Shown here piece by piece: positions 1 through 6,432 of a stretch of 6,471 nt of DNA. Position numbers and translations under genes: made by a program. This DNA comes from Campylobacterales bacterium (GTDB taxonomy: Bacteria > Campylobacterota > Campylobacteria > Campylobacterales > Arcobacteraceae): contig JAIELU010000149.1 in assembly GCA_019752775.1 (NCBI GenBank), positions 1 through 6,471 on the forward strand. Direction: 5' to 3'. Each line of letters begins with the position of its first letter. Position 1 is the first letter of the stretch. The notes under the pieces were generated by a model, which did not search any database, had not been told where the DNA came from, and was given only the letters and a program-made list of their open reading frames with translations.

Positions 1-1926
1 CAAGCCTCTTTACTTATGAAATTTCCCTATGATACAGCAAAAAATATGTCTACTTATGGAGAGTTTTTCCTAAATGATGCCAAAGTTGCTATAAATAATT
101 TTGAATTTGAAAGTAAAAATGCTGAAGTTATTTTAGATGATTCTTTGATAAAAATTAAGAATGGTGATTTTAAATATAAAGACATGATTAATGCAACTGT
201 TAATCTTAATCTTGATATACAAACTTTAAAATCATATGGTGATGCTAATATAAAATCTTTTTTAATTAAAGAAAAAAATAAGGAAAGCCTTGTTGAAATA
301 AAAGATAAAAATACAGCTATTGGTTTAAATTTTAATAATGAAGTGAGTATTTTATTAAAAGATTTAGGAACAAATATAAAAATTTCTGATTTAATATACG
401 TTAATATCGAAGATTTATCAAAAATTTATCCATATTCTAAACTTTTAAAAGATAATTCTATTAAAGAAGGAAATATCGCTTTACAAATAAAAGATGAAAA
501 AAATATTAGTTTTCAAGCCTTAGTGAAAGGATTAGATTTACCAGTTCAAAAAAATGGACAAAATATTGATTCTTTAGAAATAAATGGAAAAATAGAAGAT
601 GAGAAAACAAAGATATCTTCAAAAGATGAAGACATAAAAATAGAAATAGATGACAAATTAAATATTTATTTACAAAATTTAGATGTAATTTTAGAAAATA
701 GAAAAATAGAAACAAGTAATTTAAAACAAGAAGTAGTGATAAATTTACTAAATTCTAAATTAAAAATGGATACAGATATTTATTATTTAGAAAATGCAAA
801 AATTTTTATAAAAAATTCTGGTATTGATTTTGAAGCAGAGGTAAAAGATCTTAATTTACCAATTAAAAAAAATAATAATAAAATTGACAAATTGAGTTTA
901 GTTGGAACTTTTAAAAATGATATAACTTCTATTGAAACAAAAAATAAAGATTTAGTTTTACAGTTAGAAAAAGATTCTATTTCTTTGTATGCCGATGGTT
1001 ATGAGTTACATTATTCAAGTGCTGATAGTAAAAAGATTGAAAATATTAAATATAAAAAGATTGATTTAAAAGGTAAAAATCTAGTTATCTTTTATGATGA
1101 AGCAAATAAACTTTTAGCAGACGATTTTGTTCTTAGAATTAGAGAAGATAGTAAGTTTATTAGTTTAGATTATAAACAAACTAGTATTACTTTTAAAGAA
1201 TCAAAAGATAAAAAAATAGATATTTTTTCAAATAATGTAAGTGATGAGTTTATAAATGCACTTATAGGTAAACATATTTTTGGTGGTGGAAATTTGATGT
1301 TTTATGCAAGTGGTTATATGAATGATTTAAATGGAAAATTTATAATTAAAAATAGTAATGTTCAGGGAGTAACAATCTTGAATAACCTTTTATTATTTAT
1401 CCAAACTTCACCTGCACTTATAAATCCTTTATTAGCTATTCCAGCTGTTGTTGGGCTTGCTACAAATTCAGGGTTTAATCTTTTAGCATATAATATTGTA
1501 GATGGAACAATAGAATTTAATTATAATAAAGATAAAGAGTTATTAGATGTTAAAAAATTAATTACTATTGGTAATGGTATTGATTTTGATGGAAGGGGAA
1601 CAGTTGATTTGAAAAATTACAGAATAGATTCTAATCTAAAACTTATATTTTTTAAAGACTATTCAAAACTTGTTGGAATGATTCCTGTAATAAACTATGT
1701 GTTATTAGGTGATAATAATAGAGTGGAGACGGAAGTTAATTTAAATGGTAATTTAGATAATCCTGAAATATCAACAAATCTTACTAAAGATACAATTAGT
1801 GTACCTATGAACATTGGTAAAAGAATATTAAGTTTCCCATCAATAATTTTTGATTTTATAAGAGGAAAAGATACACTTGAAGAAGAAAAAATCAAAAAGA
1901 ATCAAATAAATAAGCCCTTAAAATAA
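1..1926 (+). CDS. AsmA/YhdP-like envelope protein, 3' part (5' end outside window)
   Basis: This is probably an inner-membrane-anchored periplasmic protein of the AsmA/YhdP/TamB superfamily, members of which are implicated in phospholipid transport between inner and outer membrane. The frame is open from base 1 (641 residues visible). The first ATG, at 16, has no Shine-Dalgarno sequence and no following signal peptide or membrane anchor, so the true start should lie upstream. Numbering from that ATG, residues 1-410 are long runs of alternating hydrophobic and polar residues, as in stacked beta-strand repeats, and include a duplicated unit (166-203 and 272-309). Residues 420-590 resemble the AsmA-like C-terminal region: GKFIIKNSNVQG, a hydrophobic stretch at 452-482, a DGTIEF strand (496-501), FDGRGTVDL (524-532), a hydrophobic GMIPVINYVLLG (554-565) and a final GNLDNPEIS (578-586). 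The tail is basic and charged. It is convergent with the permease gene. The superfamily assignment is fairly sure; the exact subfamily and lipid role are inferred. Confidence 0.8.
   Translation, partial: QASLLMKFPYDTAKNMSTYGEFFLNDAKVAINNFEFESKNAEVILDDSLIKIKNGDFKYKDMINATVNLNLDIQTLKSYGDANIKSFLIKEKNKESLVEIKDKNTAIGLNFNNEVSILLKDLGTNIKISDLIYVNIEDLSKIYPYSKLLKDNSIKEGNIALQIKDEKNISFQALVKGLDLPVQKNGQNIDSLEINGKIEDEKTKISSKDEDIKIEIDDKLNIYLQNLDVILENRKIETSNLKQEVVINLLNSKLKMDTDIYYLENAKIFIKNSGIDFEAEVKDLNLPIKKNNNKIDKLSLVGTFKNDITSIETKNKDLVLQLEKDSISLYADGYELHYSSADSKKIENIKYKKIDLKGKNLVIFYDEANKLLADDFVLRIREDSKFISLDYKQTSITFKESKDKKIDIFSNNVSDEFINALIGKHIFGGGNLMFYASGYMNDLNGKFIIKNSNVQGVTILNNLLLFIQTSPALINPLLAIPAVVGLATNSGFNLLAYNIVDGTIEFNYNKDKELLDVKKLITIGNGIDFDGRGTVDLKNYRIDSNLKLIFFKDYSKLVGMIPVINYVLLGDNNRVETEVNLNGNLDNPEISTNLTKDTISVPMNIGKRILSFPSIIFDFIRGKDTLEEEKIKKNQINKPLK
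511..942 (+). repeat. Internal protein repeat, period about 106 residues
   Basis: Two segments of the AsmA-like protein (bases 511-624 and 829-942; residues 166-203 and 272-309 from the ATG at 16) align without gaps at an offset of exactly 106 residues. By eye, 16 of 38 positions are identical, around a shared core of F-x-A-x-V-K-x-L-x-L-P, then K-N, I-D-x-L and G. A weaker third copy may start near residue 67 (LDIQTLK against LDLPVQK), again at an offset of about 106. This fits the repeated beta-rich units of the family. The repeat is at protein level; the DNA copies have diverged. Confidence 0.6.
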
Positions 1927-1936
1927 AGGCTTATTT
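1908..1936. terminator. Shared stem-loop between convergent genes
   Basis: AAATAAGCC (1908-1916) and GGCTTATTT (1928-1936) form a perfect 9-bp inverted repeat around an 11-base loop. Each arm is AT-rich on its outer side, giving TTTATT after the rightward stem. The hairpin covers the stop codon of the AsmA-like gene (1924-1926) and reaches the permease stop (1936-1938). Its position suits a bidirectional terminator, but it has only three G-C pairs and no long U run, so strength is uncertain. Confidence 0.5.
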
Positions 1937-3141
1937 TATTCATTTCTTAAAACATCAATTACATCAATATTAGTAGCTTTTGAAGCCGGATAATAAGAAG
2001 AAACGAGTACAATAATAACTGCACCAATAATAATAGAAATGAAATCACTCATTGCTAAATCAAGTGGTAATTTAGCACTTCCATAAACATCAGCTGGAAG
2101 AGTTACAATATCAAAATTATCTAATAACCAATAACCAATAAAACCTAAAGCAATTCCTGTTAATATTCCTGAAAATCCTATTATGGTTCCAACTCTTAAA
2201 AAGATAGATTTTATCTCTTTACTTGTTGCTCCCATTGATAAAAGTAGAGCTATTTCTTTTCTTCTACTCATTACAGTCATTAATAAAGAAGAAATAATAT
2301 TCAATGAAGCTACAAGTATAATAAGCATTAACACAATAAACAAAGCAGTTTTTTCCATTTTCATAGCAGCAAAGAAATTACCATTTTGTTGCCACCACCC
2401 TACAACAGATGCTTTATTCCCAAGATGTGCTCTTAGTTTTTCTATATCTGCAAAGGCATCTTCTGAATGAACATGTATGCCATCAAATGTACCTTCTTCT
2501 TTTTTTAATAAAGTTTGTAAAGCTTCAATAGAAGTATACATATAAGCTTTATCATAGGCATTAAGTCCAGATGTAAAAGAATTTGCAAAGGTAAATCTTT
2601 TCATTTTTGGCATCATTGAAAAGCCAGTTGGATTTAATTCTGTAAAGTATAAAGTTGTTTTAGTCCCAGGATTTAAAAATAGTTTATCAGATATTCCAGA
2701 ACCTGTAATAATATCAAATTTATCAAGATTTAAATCACCTAAAGCTTTTTTATAAACTGGATTAATTAATGCTTCTTTTTGAGGAATTACTCCAAAAATC
2801 ATACCTCCACTCATAGTTTCACCACTTTGAATAATTGCTTGTGATGAAATAAATGGAGAAAATTTTAAATGAGGGAACTCTTTTTGAAGACTATTTAATA
2901 ACTCCTGATCTAAAGAAATTGTACTAAATTTTGGATGAATAGTTAAAGGATAATTCATCGTAAAAAGTTTTTTTTCAAACTCTTTAGCTGTACCATTCAT
3001 AATAGCCATAGAAAGTATTAAAACCATAACACCAATCGAAACACCAACAAATGCTAAAATAGCACTTATAGAAATAAAAGGATTCTTTTTATCAAATCTC
3101 AGATATTTCTTTACAATAAAATTTACTAATTTCTTATTCAA
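1936..3141 (-). CDS. lolF: Lipoprotein-releasing ABC transporter permease, LolC/LolE/LolF family
   Basis: This is the inner-membrane permease of a Lol-type ABC transporter that extracts mature lipoproteins and hands them to LolA; a LolD-like ATPase must be encoded elsewhere. The 401 residues show the family plan: an N-terminal helix and TM1 (about 20-48), a large periplasmic domain (50-262), then TM2 (265-290), TM3 (317-340) and TM4 (366-385). Family marks include the GWW...FFAAMKMEKTA segment before TM2 (248-265), the cytoplasmic coupling loop SRRKEIALLLSMGA (292-305) and the ending YPASKATNIDVIDVLRNE. The start is TTG: AGGA lies 7 bases upstream and the first in-frame Met (39) is inside TM1. 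The gene begins one base after the secA stop. In H. pylori a single permease, called LolF, occupies this position, so a homodimer is likely, but the symbol rests on context. A MacB/FtsX relative is less likely given the length and termini. Confidence 0.88.
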   Translation of the reverse strand: MNKKLVNFIVKKYLRFDKKNPFISISAILAFVGVSIGVMVLILSMAIMNGTAKEFEKKLFTMNYPLTIHPKFSTISLDQELLNSLQKEFPHLKFSPFISSQAIIQSGETMSGGMIFGVIPQKEALINPVYKKALGDLNLDKFDIITGSGISDKLFLNPGTKTTLYFTELNPTGFSMMPKMKRFTFANSFTSGLNAYDKAYMYTSIEALQTLLKKEEGTFDGIHVHSEDAFADIEKLRAHLGNKASVVGWWQQNGNFFAAMKMEKTALFIVLMLIILVASLNIISSLLMTVMSRRKEIALLLSMGATSKEIKSIFLRVGTIIGFSGILTGIALGFIGYWLLDNFDIVTLPADVYGSAKLPLDLAMSDFISIIIGAVIIVLVSSYYPASKATNIDVIDVLRNE

Positions 3142-3142
3142 A

Positions 3143-5761
3143 TTAGTTTCCTGCAGCTAAACCAATTTTAGGACCACTTTTTCCACAACATTGTTTAAAC
3201 TTTAATCCACTTCCACAAGGACAAGTTTCATTTCTTGAAATCTTTTTATCACTGTTTCTTACTGCCTCTTGTGCAACATTTGTTGTAATGTGTTCTGTTG
3301 CTTCTTCCATTTGTTCTTTCATTCTAGCGATTGCTTCTTGTTCTTTTTGTTTGTCTTCATGAGTTTGAAGTTGAATCGTAAATAGTATTTTAATAATCTC
3401 ATTTTTAATATTTGCAATTAATTCAATAAACATATTATAAGACTCTTTTTTATATTCAACTAATGGGTCTTTTTGATTATATCCTCTTAGCCCAATTCCT
3501 GTTTTCAGAGTATCCATAGCATATAAATGTTCTCTCCAGGCATTATCTAAAATTTGTAAATAAAGGATTCTTTCAATTTCATTTTTTTGTTCAGTTGCTG
3601 CCATTAACATTTTTTTATTATAAACTTCTTTTAAAAATGAAGTTAAATTTGCTTCTAAATCTTCATATGAATTACTTACCATATCTTCAATATCTACAAG
3701 TAATCTTAATTCTTCTTCAAATTTTATTTTTATAAATTCATAATCAAAATCTTCACTAGGCATACCTTTTATAATATTTGCTATTGATAATAGGTTTTGC
3801 ACATATTCAAGCATATTTTCATCAAGTTTTGATTCAATATCAAAATCAGGTTTTAATAAATCATTTCTAAATGAATAAATTACTTTTCTTTGTTGATTTG
3901 CAACATCATCATATTCAAGTAGATGTTTTCTTGATTCAAAGTGCATTTGTTCCACTTTTTTCTGAGCATTTTCAACAGCTCTTGTAACCATTCTAGATTC
4001 GATATGTTCACCTTCTTCAATACCTAATCTTTCCATAATTCCCTTGATTTTATCACTTCCAAATATTCTTAAAAGATTATCTTCTAAAGATAAATAAAAT
4101 TGTGATTCTCCCACATCGCCTTGTCGTCCAGCTCTTCCTCTTAACTGATTGTCAATTCTTCTACTTTCGTGTCTTTCTGTTCCAATAATTGCTAATCCAC
4201 CAAGGTCAAGTATTTCTTGAGTTAATTTAATATCAACTCCACGCCCAGCCATATTTGTAGCAATTGTAACAGCACCTTTTTGTCCAGCATCAGCAATAAT
4301 TTTTCCCTCTTTTTCATGTTGTTTTGCATTTAAAACAGTATGAGGAATTTTTTTATGAACTAGAATAGCATGTAATTTTTCTGATTTCTCAATCGAAGCA
4401 GTTCCTACAAGAACTGGTTGCCCTTTTTCATGTAATTGTTTGATTCTATTACAAACAGCTTCAAATTTTTCTTTTTCACTTTTATAAATTAAGTCATTTT
4501 TATCCATTCTTTGAACAGGAACATTTGTTGGAATAGATACAACATCTAATCTATAAATTTCGGCAAACTCTGTAGCTTCTGTTTGAGCAGTTCCAGTCAT
4601 ACCAGCTAATTTTTTATACATTCTAAAATAATTTTGAAAAGTAATATCAGCTAAAGTTTGTGATTCATCTTGAATTGCAACACCTTCTTTTGCTTCTAAA
4701 GCTTGGTGTAATCCTTCTGAAAATCTTCTTCCTTCACTAAGTCTTCCTGTAAATTCATCAACAATTATTACTGTATTATCTTTTATAACATAATCAACAT
4801 CTTTTTCAAAAATGAAGTTTGCTTTTAAAGCTTGATCTAAACTATGAGAAAGCATTGCATTTTCAATAGAATAAAGATTATCTACACCAAATAAATTTTC
4901 AGCATTTTCATGACCCTGTTCTGTTAAAAGTACAGCTTTGTTTTTTTCATCAACTATAAAATCACCAGTTGTAGTTGGCTTATCTGAAGCACTCTTAGGT
5001 TCAATTAATTGACCTCTTTCTAATTTCAAAGCAATTTCATTTGCTCTTACATAGTTTGAGTTTTTATGATTTGTTGGTCCTGAAATAATCAAAGGAGTTC
5101 TTGCTTCATCAATTAAAATAGAGTCAACTTCATCTACAATAACGAAATTATGTTCTCTTTGAACTTTTTCACTAATATCATAGTTCATATTATCTCTTAG
5201 ATAATCAAATCCAAATTCATTGTTAGTTCCATATGTAATATCACAAGCATATTGCTCTCGTCTTTCTTGGTCATTTTTTAATCCACCAACAACAGCACCT
5301 ACACTAAATCCTAAAAAGTTATATAAAGATTTTAATTCATTTGCATCTCTAGAAGCTAAATAATCATTTACTGTAACAACATGAACACCATTTCCACTAA
5401 GTGCATTTAAAGCCACAGCTAAAGAACCAACAAGTGTTTTCCCTTCACCTGTTTTCATCTCTGCAATTCTTCCCTCATGTAAAACCATTGCACCAATTAA
5501 TTGCACATCATAAGGTCTCATATTTAAAACTCTTTTACTAGCTTCTCTAGTAATTGCAAAAGATTGCATTAATACATCATTTAATGATTTTTCTTCTTTT
5601 TGTACAAGTTCTTTTAACTTATTAAATTCACTTTGTAACTCTTCATCACTTAAATTTTCATACTGACTTTCAAGAGCAGTTATCTCTTGAACTTTTTTTC
5701 TATATTGTTTTACTTCTCTATCGTTTCTTGTACCAAAAATTTTTGAAAAAACATTTAACAT
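3143..5761 (-). CDS. secA: Preprotein translocase ATPase SecA
   Basis: SecA is the cytosolic and membrane-associated motor that drives unfolded preproteins through SecYEG using ATP. The 872 residues are full length for a compact SecA. Nucleotide-binding domain 1 carries Walker A GEGKT (105-109) and the DEVD box (210-213). The preprotein cross-linking domain lies at roughly 225-375, followed by GMTGTAQTEATEF (387-399). Domain 2 has NMAGRGVDI (503-511) and the arginine-finger motif QLRGRAGRQGD (539-549). The helical scaffold and wing domains follow from about 610, with the IRA1-like hairpin DNAWREHLYAMDTLK (739-753). The linker (about 800-840) is charged, and the tail CPCGSG-x5-CC (Cys 847, 849, 858, 859) is the zinc-binding site used for SecB and lipid contact. 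ATG has AAGGA 9 bases upstream. It is the first gene of a two-gene unit with the permease. No secM-like leader gene precedes it. Confidence 0.98.
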   Translation of the reverse strand: MLNVFSKIFGTRNDREVKQYRKKVQEITALESQYENLSDEELQSEFNKLKELVQKEEKSLNDVLMQSFAITREASKRVLNMRPYDVQLIGAMVLHEGRIAEMKTGEGKTLVGSLAVALNALSGNGVHVVTVNDYLASRDANELKSLYNFLGFSVGAVVGGLKNDQERREQYACDITYGTNNEFGFDYLRDNMNYDISEKVQREHNFVIVDEVDSILIDEARTPLIISGPTNHKNSNYVRANEIALKLERGQLIEPKSASDKPTTTGDFIVDEKNKAVLLTEQGHENAENLFGVDNLYSIENAMLSHSLDQALKANFIFEKDVDYVIKDNTVIIVDEFTGRLSEGRRFSEGLHQALEAKEGVAIQDESQTLADITFQNYFRMYKKLAGMTGTAQTEATEFAEIYRLDVVSIPTNVPVQRMDKNDLIYKSEKEKFEAVCNRIKQLHEKGQPVLVGTASIEKSEKLHAILVHKKIPHTVLNAKQHEKEGKIIADAGQKGAVTIATNMAGRGVDIKLTQEILDLGGLAIIGTERHESRRIDNQLRGRAGRQGDVGESQFYLSLEDNLLRIFGSDKIKGIMERLGIEEGEHIESRMVTRAVENAQKKVEQMHFESRKHLLEYDDVANQQRKVIYSFRNDLLKPDFDIESKLDENMLEYVQNLLSIANIIKGMPSEDFDYEFIKIKFEEELRLLVDIEDMVSNSYEDLEANLTSFLKEVYNKKMLMAATEQKNEIERILYLQILDNAWREHLYAMDTLKTGIGLRGYNQKDPLVEYKKESYNMFIELIANIKNEIIKILFTIQLQTHEDKQKEQEAIARMKEQMEEATEHITTNVAQEAVRNSDKKISRNETCPCGSGLKFKQCCGKSGPKIGLAAGN
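3149..3152 (-). promoter_or_regulatory. Ribosome binding site that fixes the TTG start of the permease
   Basis: On the minus strand AGGA lies inside the last codons of secA (GCA GGA AAC) and is followed by 7 bases and then TTG at 3141-3139. There is no in-frame ATG between this site and TM1 of the permease. The site therefore supports both the TTG start and translation coupled to SecA. Confidence 0.75.
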
Positions 5762-5770
5762 AAAATTAGT

Positions 5771-5775
5771 TCCTT
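5771..5775 (-). promoter_or_regulatory. Ribosome binding site of secA
   Basis: On the minus strand AAGGA is followed by 9 bases (ACTAATTTT) and then the ATG of secA at 5761-5759. It lies inside the predicted short leader, about 25 bases long, made from the leftward -10 box. Confidence 0.7.
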
Positions 5776-5780
5776 TTCGT

Positions 5781-5786
5781 TATAAT
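5781..5786 (+). promoter_or_regulatory. Predicted -10 box for lolA
   Basis: This is a perfect TATAAT. Transcription would begin near 5793, giving a leader of about 26 bases before the lolA ATG. No TTGACA-like -35 is seen at the expected place (about 5758-5763, over the secA start codon), which is normal for the main sigma factor of Campylobacterota, known to rely little on a -35. It is the mirror image of the leftward -10 box at 5794-5799. Confidence 0.6.
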
Positions 5787-5793
5787 CGCTAAG

Positions 5794-5799
5794 ATTATA
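5794..5799 (-). promoter_or_regulatory. Predicted -10 box for secA and the permease
   Basis: ATTATA on the plus strand reads TATAAT on the minus strand. Transcription would begin near 5787, giving a leader of about 25 bases before secA. On its upstream side lies an A run (5801-5809, T run on the minus strand), which may act like the AT-rich upstream stretches that replace a -35 in this phylum. The expected -35 position (5817-5822) overlaps the lolA start codon and shows no consensus. Confidence 0.6.
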
Positions 5800-5800
5800 T

Positions 5801-5809
5801 AAAAAAAAA
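5801..5809 (+). repeat. Run of nine A between the promoter and lolA RBS
   Basis: A homopolymer of nine A lies in the predicted lolA leader and just upstream of the leftward -10 box. It runs directly into the lolA Shine-Dalgarno sequence. Runs of this length can vary by slippage, but nothing here proves that it does. Confidence 0.8.
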
Positions 5810-5811
5810 GG
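5808..5811 (+). promoter_or_regulatory. Ribosome binding site of lolA
   Basis: AAGG overlaps the end of the nine-A run and is followed by 7 bases (TTAAAAT) and then the ATG at 5819. The spacing is normal and supports this start. Confidence 0.65.
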
Positions 5812-5818
5812 TTAAAAT

Positions 5819-6352
5819 ATGTTTTATAAGTTAATAATTGTTACAACACTATTTTGTTTGTCTTGTATAGCTTCAAATGATATTAAAGATTTAGACAGTT
5901 TTAAAGCTAGCTTTTCCCAATTAATCACATCAAGTTCTCAAAATAAGATTGAATATAAGGGTGAAGTTTTTATTAAAAAAAGTGGAAAAATTTTATGGAA
6001 GTATAAAACGCCAGTTGTAAAAAATGTATATATAAATGATAATTTCGCAATTGTTGATGAACCAGAACTTGAACAAGCAATTTTTACTCAATTAGAAAGT
6101 GAGATAAATATTATCAAACTTTTAAATAATTCAAAAAAAGTAAATGACAATAGTTATATTACAAAGATTGAAGATGTAGATTATTTGATTAAAACTTCAA
6201 AAAATGATGATAAAATTAATTATATTAAATATAAAGATAAACTTGAAAATGATGTTGAAATTAAATTTTCAAATGTAGTTCAAAATGGTGAAATATCAGA
6301 TGAAATTTTCAAATTTGTAGTGCCAGAGAACTACGATGTTATTAGAAAATAG
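5819..6352 (+). CDS. lolA: Periplasmic lipoprotein carrier LolA
   Basis: LolA receives lipoproteins released by the inner-membrane Lol transporter and carries them across the periplasm to the outer membrane. The 177 residues match the usual family length. A signal peptide occupies about residues 1-19 (Lys4, hydrophobic 5-18, likely cleavage after CIA or IAS). The mature part opens with the family pattern F-K-A-S-F-S-Q (28-34), then Y-K-G-E-V-F-I-K-K (46-54), W60 and the conserved K-x-P (63-65). It continues through INDNFAIVDEPELEQA (72-87), where LolA has its V-x-D-G-x-x-L strand, and closes with FKFVVPENYDVIRK, close to the E. coli ending. The lipid-linked Arg43 of E. coli LolA appears to be Lys here (K54, by eye). 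It is divergent from secA with a 57-bp gap. No LolB is seen, in line with its usual absence outside beta- and gammaproteobacteria. Confident from sequence plus gene order. Confidence 0.9.
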   Translation: MFYKLIIVTTLFCLSCIASNDIKDLDSFKASFSQLITSSSQNKIEYKGEVFIKKSGKILWKYKTPVVKNVYINDNFAIVDEPELEQAIFTQLESEINIIKLLNNSKKVNDNSYITKIEDVDYLIKTSKNDDKINYIKYKDKLENDVEIKFSNVVQNGEISDEIFKFVVPENYDVIRK

Positions 6353-6363
6353 ATTTTAAGAAA

Positions 6364-6399
6364 TTTTCAAAAATATAAAAATGCAATATTTTTTGAAAA
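6364..6399. other. AT-rich inverted repeat after lolA, possible weak terminator
   Basis: TTTTCAAAAA (6364-6373) pairs with TTTTTGAAAA (6390-6399). With one bulged T (6389) the stem extends by three pairs (TAT with ATA) around a 9-base loop. It lies 11 bases after the lolA stop. With only one G-C pair and no U run after the rightward stem, it is a poor intrinsic terminator, though the position is right for a transcript end. Confidence 0.35.
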
Positions 6400-6413
6400 A
6401 AGCTCAATAAAAC

Positions 6414-6432
6414 TGCAATTGCATGAAATTTC
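6414..6432. repeat. Two adjacent short palindromes downstream of lolA
   Basis: TGCAATTGCA (6414-6423) is a perfect 10-bp palindrome, and GAAATTTC (6425-6432) is a perfect 8-bp palindrome one base further on. ATGCAAT at 6381-6387 is also the inverted copy of ATTGCAT at 6418-6424. They could mark a regulator site for a gene beyond the right edge, or be chance in AT-rich DNA. The rest of 6353-6471 shows no coding potential that I can support. Confidence 0.35.

Noticed and set aside
16..18. ATG at 16 as the true start of the AsmA-like gene
   Set aside because: The frame is open to base 1, there is no ribosome binding site before this ATG, and the family's N-terminal membrane anchor is missing after it.
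506..715. 69-residue minus-strand reading frame
   Set aside because: It lies wholly inside the AsmA-like gene on the opposite strand and its Phe/Leu-rich product is the usual shadow of an A-rich coding strand.
1695..1895. 66-residue minus-strand reading frame
   Set aside because: It is antisense to the conserved C-terminal domain of the AsmA-like protein and has no recognisable features.
2183..2470. 95-residue plus-strand reading frame
   Set aside because: It is antisense to the permease gene over its transmembrane and coupling-loop region; no ribosome binding site or family resemblance seen.
5855..5866. Lipobox in the LolA signal peptide (Cys13, Cys16)
   Set aside because: The residues before Cys16 are C-L-S, not the L-[AS]-[GA] type needed, and Cys13 follows L-F. 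LolA is a soluble carrier, so ordinary signal peptidase cleavage is more likely.
6345..6368. Hairpin GAAAAT...ATTTTC at the lolA stop as a terminator
   Set aside because: It is a 6-bp stem with a single G-C pair, a 12-base loop and no U run; it would barely be stable and competes with the better inverted repeat just downstream.
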